A stretch of DNA of 64,000 nt, taken from NCBI GenBank assembly GCA_014155875.1, contig JACEFZ010005600.1, positions 797,501 through 861,500 of the forward strand, written 5' to 3'. Under the pieces are notes generated by a model, which saw only the letters and a list, made by a program, of their open reading frames with translations, did no database searches and was not told the origin of the DNA. The translations under genes and the position numbers were made by a program. Positions within the stretch are counted from its first letter, which is position 1, and every line of letters starts with the position of its first letter. The stretch comes from Cepaea nemoralis (taxonomy: Eukaryota; Mollusca; Gastropoda; Stylommatophora; Helicidae). Positions 34,839-43,882 of this stretch are shown here, piece after piece.

Positions 34839-35065
34839 AACTGTTCAGACGCCAGGCGGCCTTAACCTTAAAGCTTAAGACTTAAGAGTTACAACTCGCA
34901 GTCTTCCATTGGGTACGCTCCACTGTTACGTCAAATCTGTGGCTCCATACATCCCACTTCAATGAGTATTTTGTTATTTATTTTTTTTCGGGTTTGTTTT
35001 CATAGTCTTTTTACTTCCCCCAGTCTACATACTAGCCCCGGATTCTGTGATAAGTTGTTTTTTTG

Positions 35066-35300
35066 CATATCCTTTTTCACAGGACGTCGCAGTCAACACC
35101 AGCATTTCTGCCGCTGTGATCTCCTGGCAAGTTGATTATCAGTAGGTTGCCATTTATCTCAGAACGACCGGCGCCGATAACACTTCAAAACCAACGCAAC
35201 GCGGTCTGCTGCCAAATCGTGCGCAGATATGTTTCGAACCCGGGTTATACGGGATTACGAACCGCATTCGTAAGCTCTTCGCCACGGAGCCCGGCATAAA
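35066..35300 (-). mobile_element. tRNA-derived SINE, copy 3 (best head)
   Basis: Read on the minus strand it starts GCCGGGCTCCGTGGCGAAG, has a B-box GGGTTCGAAAC, then TTTGGCAGCAGACCG, and ends GACGTCCTGTGAAAAAGGAT with ATGCAAAAAA. It gives the clearest tRNA-like promoter spacing of the five copies. Length is about 235 bases. Confidence 0.75.
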
Positions 35301-35393
35301 ATAATTAGCAAATTTTATTTCTTCACATTTTCATTTTCGTTTCATTGTTCTCATTTTGTCATCGCTTCAATCTTCTCATCCCGTTCTTATGCC

Positions 35394-35397
35394 TTAA
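35394..35397 (+). repeat. TTAA target site, left
   Basis: TTAA directly precedes the left terminal repeat and is duplicated at 37644-37647, the signature of piggyBac insertion. Confidence 0.95.
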
Positions 35398-35413
35398 CCC
35401 TTTTAGCACGGCC

Positions 35414-35473
35414 CGGGCCGATTATCGGCCCGCCATAGAATGGCCAAGTTCACGTAACGGCCGATCATCGGCC
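35414..35473 (+). promoter_or_regulatory. Paired subterminal palindromes
   Basis: Two odd palindromes share the core GGCCGAT-N-ATCGGCC: a 19-mer at 35414-35432 and a 15-mer at 35459-35473. They lie just inside the left terminal repeat, upstream of the transposase. Nothing equivalent is seen at the right end. They may bind the transposase or a host factor, or form hairpins. This is inference. Confidence 0.45.
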
Positions 35474-35645
35474 CCACCGTGTTTCAGGTAGACACCGCAA
35501 GAACTCTCCGCTTTTGAAACACGGAAAATAGTGTCCCATGATTCCTTGCGGTATTTTGTTTACAAATGTCCGCTCGTCTTTGTTCTGTATCAAGCGTTTA
35601 ATTTGTTGTAGAATTTTTTTGAAACAGACCTAAACGGCCCAAAAC

Positions 35646-37316
35646 ATGTCAGATTCTGATAATTCCGCCACTGATAGGGATGTCGATGAAACGTTTGAAT
35701 CGAGTGAATCTGGTGAGTCTAGTGAGGAAGCTGATGATAGATCTAGTGAGAGCGATAACGAAAGTGCAGATGGAGAGAATGAACCGACAACAGCTCAACC
35801 ATGGCTCAGGGTTTATCCTCCTGAAGATGATGATGGGATTGAGATACATCCATTTTCTGAGCTGACTGGCCCAAAACGAATGCCACCTAGTGACTCCAAG
35901 CCTGTCAGTTATCTATACCTGTTTCTCACAATTGAGTTACTGACAGTATTTGTAGCAGAAACAAATAGATATGCCAGCCAGTTCATTGCAAAAAGTGGCA
36001 ATGTACTCAAAAGGAGATCCATTGTACAAAATTGGAGACCCACCAGTATTCCAGAAATGAAGGCGTTTATCGCGATAATCCTGAATATGGGACTGAACCG
36101 AAAGCCAACCCTTTTTTCATACTGGACTACCTGCAAATCCCAAGAAACCCCTTGGTTTGGAAGGGTTATGCCCAGGGAGAGATATGAGCTCATTTTAAAA
36201 TTTTTTCATATTGTAAATAATGAAAATTTAGCGGCACCAGGGGAAGACGGCTATGATCCATGCGGTAAGTTTGCTCCACTGGTGGATCATGCTAATAGAT
36301 TATTTAGGCACCATTATACCCCAAAGCAGGAGTTATCTGTTGATGAGAGCCTAATTGGTACCAAGAGCAAAAGCCAGATTCTACAGTATATGCCCAATAA
36401 GCATCACCACAAGTGGGGCATAAAATTATGGATGCTGTGTGAGTCTGCAAGTGCGTATGTGCTCGGATTTTTTGTGTACAAGGGGAAAAGAGATCAAGAG
36501 GAAGATCACCTTGGACTATCCCATAGAGTAGTCAGAAAGCTCTTATCAATAGGAAACTACCTAAAGAAGGGGTATCATGTTTTTGTGGATAATTTTTTTG
36601 CAAGTATTGAACTGGCTACTGATCTGTTTTTGCAAGGAACATACCTCACAGGTACAGTGCGACGCAATCGCCGAAATCTCCCCAAGGCAATAAAGGGCAA
36701 TCTTCAGCCTAATGAAACTCTCTACTACAGGAAAGGAAGCATACTGACTGCAGCATACAGGGAAAAGAAATCCCAAACAAAATCAGTTCTTCTCATGTCT
36801 ACTAAAGAGAAAGCAGAACAAGTAGATGTTACTGTGAGGAGAAGACAAAATGACCCAACGCCTGCCGAAAGATCAAAGCCGCGTGTTGTTTTGCAGTACA
36901 ATAAGTACATGGGAGGTGTGGATCAAAGCGACATGATGTTGTACGCCTATTTAGATGAGAGGAGAACGTTAAAGTATTGGCGTAAGGTTGTCTTCTCCAT
37001 TTTTGGACGCATGACAGTAAATGCATATATTTTGTATTGTCAAAATACGTCAAATACCCGGAATTTAACTCGCTATAAATTCACTGCCAATGTTGTGAGT
37101 GATCTGGCACAGGACTATCTGGACATAAAATATCCTCCTCCTTCTACTGATGCTGCTGGGGACAGAGGCTATGTGGATATTCCAAATAGAAAAGAGAAAG
37201 ACTGTTCTGTGTGCAGTGACCGCTCTCAGCCAGGAGGAAGGAAGCGTAGCCGAACATGTGTTCTACATGTGAAAAGGGTGTGCATCCACTACTGTTTTGA
37301 TAAAAACACAATGTAA
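35646..37316 (+). CDS. piggyBac transposase (PGBD4-like)
   Basis: 556 residues in one frame, the usual size for the family. The N-terminal 60 residues are Ser/Glu/Asp-rich and probably disordered. The DDE/D core follows, with catalytic Asp candidates D233 (SVDESLIGTK), D315 (VFVDNFFAS) and D426 (YMGGVDQSDMM). Spacing and context match D268, D346 and D447 of the moth piggyBac transposase. The C-terminus has a Cys-rich, zinc-binding type domain from C520 (CSVCSDRSQ, later RTCVLHVKRVCIHYCF). The ATG at 35646 opens the frame about 250 bases inside the element. The enzyme would excise and insert the element at TTAA in the nucleus without leaving a footprint. No stop or missing catalytic residue is seen. 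A domesticated gene is unlikely because both terminal repeats are intact. Confidence 0.93.
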   Translation: MSDSDNSATDRDVDETFESSESGESSEEADDRSSESDNESADGENEPTTAQPWLRVYPPEDDDGIEIHPFSELTGPKRMPPSDSKPVSYLYLFLTIELLTVFVAETNRYASQFIAKSGNVLKRRSIVQNWRPTSIPEMKAFIAIILNMGLNRKPTLFSYWTTCKSQETPWFGRVMPRERYELILKFFHIVNNENLAAPGEDGYDPCGKFAPLVDHANRLFRHHYTPKQELSVDESLIGTKSKSQILQYMPNKHHHKWGIKLWMLCESASAYVLGFFVYKGKRDQEEDHLGLSHRVVRKLLSIGNYLKKGYHVFVDNFFASIELATDLFLQGTYLTGTVRRNRRNLPKAIKGNLQPNETLYYRKGSILTAAYREKKSQTKSVLLMSTKEKAEQVDVTVRRRQNDPTPAERSKPRVVLQYNKYMGGVDQSDMMLYAYLDERRTLKYWRKVVFSIFGRMTVNAYILYCQNTSNTRNLTRYKFTANVVSDLAQDYLDIKYPPPSTDAAGDRGYVDIPNRKEKDCSVCSDRSQPGGRKRSRTCVLHVKRVCIHYCFDKNTM

Positions 37317-37643
37317 GAAGGCCAAGGGACAATAATAAGGTAGGAAATTGCATATATAACTGTATTTAGCTGTATGTATCTTACTTTGAAGTTGTAAATT
37401 CACATTTTGTCTTTTCTATTTTTAGATATGCAAATGAGCTAATTTGCATATTTGTCAATTTAAAAAAACAATTTGTTGTAAATCATACACTTCAATATAT
37501 ACCCTTCCTATAAAATATATATATTGCATGGTGTCAAAATCAGAAAGGTGTCTAAAAAAATAAACAAAAATACAACCAAATTTACTGAAATAATGCTCAG
37601 TGTTTTTGGCTAATAAGCCTAAAATAATTCCGTGCTAAAAGGG

Positions 37644-37647
37644 TTAA
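37644..37647 (+). repeat. TTAA target site, right
   Basis: Duplicate of 35394-35397 directly after the right terminal repeat. Confidence 0.95.
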
Positions 37648-37805
37648 TGAAGTCACTGGAGGGTCTTCTCCGTGATTCTATTTTGTGTTTTATGCATGCA
37701 TTTGCTTGCTGACGAAGGCTAGTCGACGCAGTGTCCTTTTTTTTCTTTCTCCATAATTATGGTCTGTAAAGCTTCATTACTTTGTACTACTTCTATATTG
37801 TTTAT

Positions 37806-37900
37806 CTACAAGGCAGCAGGTTTCTGTCTCTCTTCTTCTGGTCCCAACCCTTGACCTGTCCGATATGGTAGACATGAGTTTCGTCGGCATAGTTCTAGGT
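37806..37900 (-). repeat. Unnamed dispersed repeat
   Basis: The reverse complement matches 22172-22286 (CTATGCCGACG, CCGACAGGTCAAGG, GGGACCAGA, GCTGCCTTGTAG). That other copy lies at the head of LINE2, so this may be a LINE2-family 5' fragment or an independent repeat. The rest of 37648-38560 shows no gene, only a poly(G) tract at 37925-37944. Confidence 0.5.
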
Positions 37901-38565
37901 ATGAGAGAGTGAAGGTGGGGGTGGGGTGGGGGGGGGGGGGGGGAGGGTCCACTGTAACACTCAATGCCCTCTACCTCTTCAAGATGAAGACGGACAGAGG
38001 AGTATAGGATTCATAACCAGTCAACCATGACACATAACGATTTAACAGAACAATACGAATACACACCGTTACAGATGATCTACTCACAGACGTGCTCTCC
38101 CCAAACTAACCAATGTCCAAGGCTATTGTACTCAAAGACAGCTTAACACTGTCCCCCGCAGTACAAGATCTCTTAATACGAATCTCTTTTCTAAAGCCTT
38201 GCTGTCAGATTCATCCATTCAGCCAGGGATTTTACGATTATTTCTCCAGGAGCCCCTGAAGGTATAAAAACCATTCGCACAGTTAGGGGGTCAGTTCACA
38301 CAGTTGAATTGCCCTCACGGAGTTTGTTTACGTAACTATAGTTGAGATGTACGTTCTGCCAGACCTGTTTGTATTTAAATCAAGACGATCGCCACTTGAC
38401 CAGTTCCACGACCCACTTAATTGAAACGGCTGGCTGTCTGTGGGGCCTTATTTGGGATAGCTCGTATATACCAACACAGAACGCGTCTATGTCTATTAAC
38501 CTTGATTGCTGGCGCCAACACTGTAACTTGTGCACATATGTATAACATATGTTGACACATGCATG

Positions 38566-38604
38566 TGTGCCGTCTCCACAATGAAGGTTGGCGAAAATGG
38601 AACT
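38566..38604 (-). pseudogene. RTE-like LINE 3' end fragment
   Basis: GCCGTCTCCACAATGAAG followed by TTGGC matches 6871-6895, the C-terminal ANLHCGDG end of the minus-strand RT fragment at 6866. Only this end is recognisable. Confidence 0.5.
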
Positions 38605-38844
38605 TCAGCAGGTTCTGATTTGAGACCCAGTTGCACAGGCTGTTATTTATCAATCTCTTGATTTCGATATGGATTCTTCCAATACCCCTGCCAAATTCAA
38701 CCTCATAACAGAAGTTATATTAGAGTTATATTAGGGTCCCTGGCTCAGATTAATAATCCCTTGACAGAGCCAGCCACAAATTGGATATTAATTTGAAGGT
38801 GATTGTTGTCCAAGGAGTGTAATCTCTTTATTTCATCTTCCCGC

Positions 38845-39105
38845 GTATATCGTGTTCTATCTGTGCTCGACAGCTCTCGACTTTTCCTTCTGTTCCACCT
38901 GTGCCACACATCCCTCGACTTTTCCTTCTGTTCCACCTGTACCACACACCCCTCAACGTTTCCTTCTGCTCTCTCTGTGCCCGACGTCTCTCGACGTTTC
39001 CTTCTGCTATACCTGTGCCCGACGTCTCTCGACGTTTCCTTTACATCCCTCGACATTTCCTTCTGTTCTACCTGTGCCCGACATCCCTCGACTTTTCCCT
39101 CCAGT
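38845..39105 (+). repeat. 38-bp minisatellite
   Basis: About seven units with the pattern TTTCCTTCTG...CCTGTGCC.GACATCCCTCGA, 38 bases each, one unit truncated. The minus-strand ORF across it (38745-39125) is periodic because of the repeat. Confidence 0.85.
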
Positions 39106-39396
39106 ATGGTTTTTAAAGGGTTCAACGACGCGTGATATTATTATGAAAGCCAAAATATATCTAAATTGTTCGACGGACGAATAAAAAGCACACATATGCA
39201 TTATGTTGTTATGTATGTTACAAACATCTTTGGCGTTACCTTTGCCTTCACCGTAAGCAACCAAAATGGCATACAAGGGATACAGGCTATGTTTATAAAA
39301 TCTCATCAGAAAAAACTCGCAGGCCTACAGCAACCATAAAATGAAACATGACAGTTTACAACCAGCCTACTAAAAGTTACCGTGATAGCAAAGAAC

Positions 39397-39398
<2 letters not shown>

Positions 39399-39456
<58 letters not shown>
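39399..39456 (+). repeat. CT dinucleotide microsatellite
   Basis: Perfect (CT)n of about 29 units. Confidence 0.97.
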
Positions 39457-39459
<3 letters not shown>

Positions 39460-40743
39460 CTGATTCAGCGCCACACAAACAGTAGGTTTCGACCTAACAA
39501 AAATGGATGGTGGAAAATTTGAAGTAGCGGGTGTCTCACAATTATGACTTTAGCAAACATGTTGTATTATATAACAAATTAAAGGGAGTTGTAAAAGGAA
39601 ACTATTGTATATAAGCTCATGACAGATACAAGAAGTCGTTTGAGACGATTAATCATCCAATGGCATTTAATTAGTTAATGGAATAATAGACAGTGATTAT
39701 AGAAGCTTGGCGGGGGTTTCTGGGTCACGGCCATGGTGCCTCTCATGGTGGGGTGCCACTCCATTACTCTTCCGGTAACACAGACATATGATGATGATAT
39801 ATGGCGTATGGTTGTGTGTGTGTGTGTGGGTGTGTGTGTATGTGTTGTGTCGCGTCTGTGTGCATTTGATTATTGTATACAAAAAGAGTAACCGAGGGCG
39901 ACCTACAGACAAATAGGTAGTAGAGTTGAGCGAAGAGACCCAATCCAATAGGTAGATAAGTAGATGCGTCCATCTACTGTTCATCCATTGACGGACGGAC
40001 GAACCGACCGACCAAGCCCACCCAGCGATCGACCGACCGATAGACGGACGGACGGGCAGACGGATGGAGACAGACAGACAGACAGATACGCGTGCGTTCA
40101 ATTGCACAGACACAAAAACGACCATCAATGTACACACTCACGAGGACACAACTCTCGGACCCATCTGCTTCTACTAGTACGCAGAGAATGACACACTATA
40201 GCCCACGACCTACAGGGCTAGTGGCCGTGTGTTAATTCACAGCCCACAGACAAATGGGATTGGCGGGATGTTGTTTTCGTTTGCTGGTGAAGATTTTCTA
40301 ACCTCGACGTCCATTCCATGATTTGTGATTGGATTATAAAATTAATAGTTTCTTCTTTCACTAATTTATTCACGGAATACTGGAGTCTTTCTTGCACCAG
40401 AAAATGTGTACCGTCAATTTTGTAGGGAAAGGAAGACCGCCCGTAGTGGATGTGTGACTATTATAATATTATAACTATTAAGGTCAGGAAATAGTTGTTG
40501 TGACATCCCACGCTTACGGCGGTGCTGTGATGTTAGATTGTCTTATGCCTCATCGTAATGCATGTTTTATAACGTAAGACGTCGGCGTGGCTGAACCATT
40601 TTATTAAGTTGTGGATACATACAGGGTGTATTTTTAATGACAGTGCAGTGCATGAAAATATTGCCGGTCCAAGTTTTGTATTTGCCTAACTATTATGTTG
40701 CATGAACTTTACAGTGGGTGAATACAAATCTTGAGCAGGCAAT

Positions 40744-40745
<2 letters not shown>
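39457..40745. other. Non-coding stretch with simple repeats
   Basis: Holds a GT-rich tract (39811-39845) and a GACC/GACG/CAGA-like tract (39991-40088). No gene is convincing. A minus ORF at 39697-40137 crosses both repeats. Confidence 0.5.
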
Positions 40746-40774
<29 letters not shown>

Positions 40775-40806
40775 GAAGAAGAAGAAGGAGGAGGAGGAGG
40801 AGGATT
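40746..40806 (+). repeat. GAA/GGA microsatellite
   Basis: (GAA)n running into (GGA)n. Confidence 0.95.
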
Positions 40807-40889
40807 TTGTTTATGTGGCAACGAAGTCTTAAATATGGTTTAAACGAAACTAAATTTCCCCACAAGAAGCAACCCGCTGTGCGTTGATT

Positions 40890-41225
40890 TAGATGGTATG
40901 AGCGTCGGTCGTTGATAAATCAATGGCAAAGTGCTGAACGAAAAAATTGTCTAGAAAACCGAATGCACAGATACACGCCGCCTGCGTGGCGAAGGCATTG
41001 CGGACGCGGTTCGTAATCCCGTATACCCGCGTTCGAAACATAACTGCGCGCGATTTGGCAGCAGACCGTGTTGCGTTGGTTTCGCGTTGGTATCGGTGCC
41101 TGTCGTTCAGAAAGCAATGGCAAACTACTGAACGTAAACTTGTCAAGAGATCACAGCGGCAGAAATGCTGGCGTTGACTGCGATGTCCTGTAAAAAAAGG
41201 ATATGCAATTTAAAAAAAAAAAAAC
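40890..41225 (+). mobile_element. tRNA-derived SINE, copy 4, dimeric
   Basis: A SINE tail segment (GCGTCGGTCGTTGATAAATC, CAATGGCAAAGTGCTGAACG) at 40898-40945 is followed by a full unit with head (GCGTGGCGAAGGC), B-box-like GCGTTCGAAACAT, body and the end GGATATGCAATTTAAAAAAA. The partial unit in front makes it a dimer-like insertion. Poly(A)-like tail at 41211-41225. Confidence 0.75.
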
Positions 41226-41390
41226 ATCACAAGCAATAAATAAAATTGATGATGCTGATTACCTTCTGTAAAGGACGTTCTTTTCGTATAACAAAAAAAA
41301 AAATGAGGATTGGCCGCATACGAGCTGTTACATGAGTTCAAAATAAAACACAAAATGCGCCTTAAAAGCTCGAGAAATCTGGGAAAGTGG

Positions 41391-41416
41391 GGGGGGGGGG
41401 GGGCGGGGGGGGGGGT
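41391..41416 (+). repeat. Poly(G) tract
   Basis: G-run broken by a single C. It could form a quadruplex. Confidence 0.9.
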
Positions 41417-41728
41417 TACACACATACACCACAGATACAAGCCAACGTTACGTCCGAAATCGTTATTAACTGAACAACAAAAACAATAACAAATAATTAT
41501 CTATAGACTATACTATACTGACTATTTCCTTTGAAGCATACACATTTTAAGTATTTAGACGATTCATATTCTCATGCATAATTAACGGTAGCGAGTGTGT
41601 AAGACCCTGCATTAAATGTATTATCTTAGACTGCTTAATTTCATCAGAGACTGGCAGAGGATACCATTGCAGTTGAATCCCACTCAGGGCCTCAACGTTC
41701 TCCTGTGCGACTGTTTACAACCGTTGAA

Positions 41729-41812
41729 CCAATCCAGGCCGGGGTAGCTAGCTCCGCCCCTTGAGCGTGCGCGCGACTCCGTATAAAAGAAAACCGGCAC
41801 ATGGCGATTTCA
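41729..41812 (+). promoter_or_regulatory. CCAAT / GC box / TATA / Inr promoter
   Basis: CCAAT at 41729-41733, CCGCCCC at 41754-41760, TATAAAAG at 41782-41789, and an initiator match TCACATC with its A at 41812, thirty bases after the first T of TATA. Order and spacing are those of a classical Pol II core promoter. It lies 316 bases before the HMG-box ORF on the same strand, so transcription from about 41812 is the natural prediction. Confidence 0.7.
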
Positions 41813-42051
41813 CATCACGTACGTTTTTAAAAGAACATCGTTTTCTTCGCTGCTAAACTTCTTCATGAAATGTTTTTCGTGTGAGAGTCTGTGAACTGGA
41901 TTTCGTAAACGTTCTAGATATAGAATTTTTGTAGAAGTTAGTAATGTGTTGACTTTTTCATTCAACTCTCGGATATAAATTCAACGGAGTCTGCAGAAGC
42001 AATGGGAAGCCGGGTTGCAGTAAATTGAAATATACCCCCTGTGAACTCTAG

Positions 42052-42103
42052 GTATGTGTCATATTTATCGTGCGTGATTACTGCTATCGTAGCTTCCTTA
42101 CAG
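42052..42103 (+). other. Possible 52-nt intron in 5' UTR
   Basis: CTCTAG/GTATGT at 42051/42052 looks like a donor, and CTTCCTTACAG ending at 42103 like an acceptor with a TGATTAC branch-like site. At 52 nt it is short. If it is unused the 5' UTR is simply longer. It does not affect the protein. Confidence 0.3.
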
Positions 42104-42127
42104 ACACTGCGTGGTGTCCCTGCCAGA

Positions 42128-43882
42128 ATGGATTACTATCATGACGCTGATCCGTTAATATCTTCCGCAATTTACCCTGGGGTCATGGATTTCGATCCTT
42201 ACTCACGCCCTAAGATTCTGGATGACTCGCCTAATGATATTCCGATGAACATGGACAGTCCTGACTCAATTGAGACGTATAATGAGTCAGAGATGGAACT
42301 GACTTTCCACGACAGCGGGTCTGTGTCTTCTGTGGCGTCAGTCACAGACGAGGTTACTGACTCAATTGCCAGCACTCCTCTGAAAGAAGATGACGCAGAC
42401 ATCGAGGCTGATAGACGACTTGTCAATGAACGATTTGCGCCTTATGACATGTTTCCCGTAGATAATGCATGGACATTAGAAGAGAGGATAGAAAAGCTGC
42501 TGCACATGAGCCCCTGTAAACAATACACAAAAGAAGATCTGCTCAACATTGACTCAATCGAAAGTCCAGAAAAGAAAGTCGACATGCTGATCGAAATTGT
42601 GTCAAAAGTTCACGTCAATCATAGGTGGAACTATGTTCAGCCGCATGAACTACACAGGGGATACACTGTTGTAGCCAACTGCAAAAAAGAAAAGAAGAAA
42701 GACTCCGATGGGCATTCATGCCCCAAACGGCCAATGAATGCGTTCATGATCTGGTCCATGAAATGTCGAGCTCTGATCGCACAAATCACCCCTCAGCTGC
42801 ACAACGCTATCATCAGCACAAAGCTAGGTGCAGCGTGGAGAAAGTTCGACGATGAGGAAAAAGCTATATATGAACGTGAGAAGGACATTCTGGGAACGTT
42901 TCACAAGTTCGAATTTCCAGATTATAAATACAAGCCGAAGAAGAAAGCCAAGAGGGCAGAAGAGAAGCCAGTTTCTGAACCCAAGCAGCCAAAATGTTTG
43001 AAGAGAAAACGAACAGAAAACAACAACCAGCCACTGCCACTTCGCGGTATCAACATCGCCGACGCCCGTCAGAACTTAGACCCGTTGCTAAAAGAGAGAC
43101 TTATAGTGAAAATGCAGGTGAAAATTGACCCGGTTTTGAAAAAGGGAATCGGGAAAAGAGTTACCGCCATAGATTTGGCAGATCTAACAGCATTGCATCA
43201 ACGCGAACTGACAACACATTCTCTTGTGAACGCACAACGGTACCAGAACACACCTTCAACGGTTCAGTTGGTGATCGACAGTAAACCCCCCTCCGTTTTT
43301 GACACGCCCGAGAACTCCCCGAATAAACCCATTACTCCGATTACGCCAACTGACCAATCTCTCGGCCACGACCATGATGGAATGATCAGAAGTGAGCGAT
43401 GTTTCGAATTCGATAAGTCCTCCCTGCTGTACCCACTGGAAGCTGACAACACAACTCACAATGATACCGTCCCAGAAACCCGAATCAAATCTGAGGAGAG
43501 GCCACGATACAAACCGGAGCCGACTCTTCAATGGAACTTGATCAAAATTGAACCCGATTTGCAATCAAATATCAAATCTGAGCCAATATGGAACCTCAAC
43601 TTAAGCATCAAAACTGAACCCCTGGAATACTGCGGCCTGTACTCCACACACAGTATCAAGTCTGAGCCCGAACAAATATGCCCGTCCGTGCTCGTGGAGG
43701 GCAGCATGCCAATCCTGTCTGCCGATGTTGTTGATTCTGTCCTAGACAGCGACTGCACATCCAGTTTTAACAACGAAGAGCTACTAGATGACTTTATGAA
43801 ATACCTAGATAGTGATATCGGGTTCTCTGCTGATCTTTTACCCTGTGTAACTACGCTCCCAGAAGGACCAGCTACGGTTTAA
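42128..43882 (+). CDS. Sox-type HMG-box transcription factor with SUMO-motif cluster
   Basis: 584 residues from the first good ATG (AGAATGG, A at -3 and G at +4). The frame is open upstream but only through non-ATG codons. Residues 198-272 form one HMG box with KRPMNAFMIWS, LHNAIISTKLGAAWRKF and FPDYKYKPKKKAKR. RPMNAFM and PDYKY are Sox hallmarks, so it should bend DNA at Sox-like sites in the nucleus. The box is divergent from standard Sox groups and I cannot assign one. The N-terminal part is acidic and Ser-rich. The C-terminal third has five psi-K-x-E sumoylation motifs at K454, K473, K483, K495 and K511, most followed by Pro, as in synergy-control motifs. A short acidic segment (NNEELLDDFMKYLD) near the end could be an activation domain. 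The coding region has no introns. A lineage-specific Sox paralogue or retrogene is likely. Confidence 0.88.
   Translation: MDYYHDADPLISSAIYPGVMDFDPYSRPKILDDSPNDIPMNMDSPDSIETYNESEMELTFHDSGSVSSVASVTDEVTDSIASTPLKEDDADIEADRRLVNERFAPYDMFPVDNAWTLEERIEKLLHMSPCKQYTKEDLLNIDSIESPEKKVDMLIEIVSKVHVNHRWNYVQPHELHRGYTVVANCKKEKKKDSDGHSCPKRPMNAFMIWSMKCRALIAQITPQLHNAIISTKLGAAWRKFDDEEKAIYEREKDILGTFHKFEFPDYKYKPKKKAKRAEEKPVSEPKQPKCLKRKRTENNNQPLPLRGINIADARQNLDPLLKERLIVKMQVKIDPVLKKGIGKRVTAIDLADLTALHQRELTTHSLVNAQRYQNTPSTVQLVIDSKPPSVFDTPENSPNKPITPITPTDQSLGHDHDGMIRSERCFEFDKSSLLYPLEADNTTHNDTVPETRIKSEERPRYKPEPTLQWNLIKIEPDLQSNIKSEPIWNLNLSIKTEPLEYCGLYSTHSIKSEPEQICPSVLVEGSMPILSADVVDSVLDSDCTSSFNNEELLDDFMKYLDSDIGFSADLLPCVTTLPEGPATV

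Larger units (their letters stand above)
35398..37643 (+). mobile_element. Complete piggyBac transposon
   Basis: The 2246-bp element has perfect 14-bp terminal inverted repeats, CCCTTTTAGCACGG at 35398-35411 and its complement at 37630-37643. Flanking TTAA duplications and one uninterrupted transposase ORF are present. CCC...GGG ends are usual for this superfamily. Everything a cut-and-paste element needs in cis and trans is visible, so it is potentially autonomous. A related, decayed copy lies at 13065-13712. Confidence 0.95.

Noticed and set aside
38745..39125. 126-residue minus ORF with KEMSRDV-type repeats
   Set aside because: It is the translation of the 38-bp minisatellite, with no start context or domain.
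39697..40137. 146-residue minus ORF
   Set aside because: It runs across GT-rich and GACC/CAGA simple repeats and has no recognisable domain.
42041..42127. 29-residue N-terminal extension of the HMG protein
   Set aside because: It would start at GTG and crosses a likely intron. The ATG at 42128 has a strong Kozak context.
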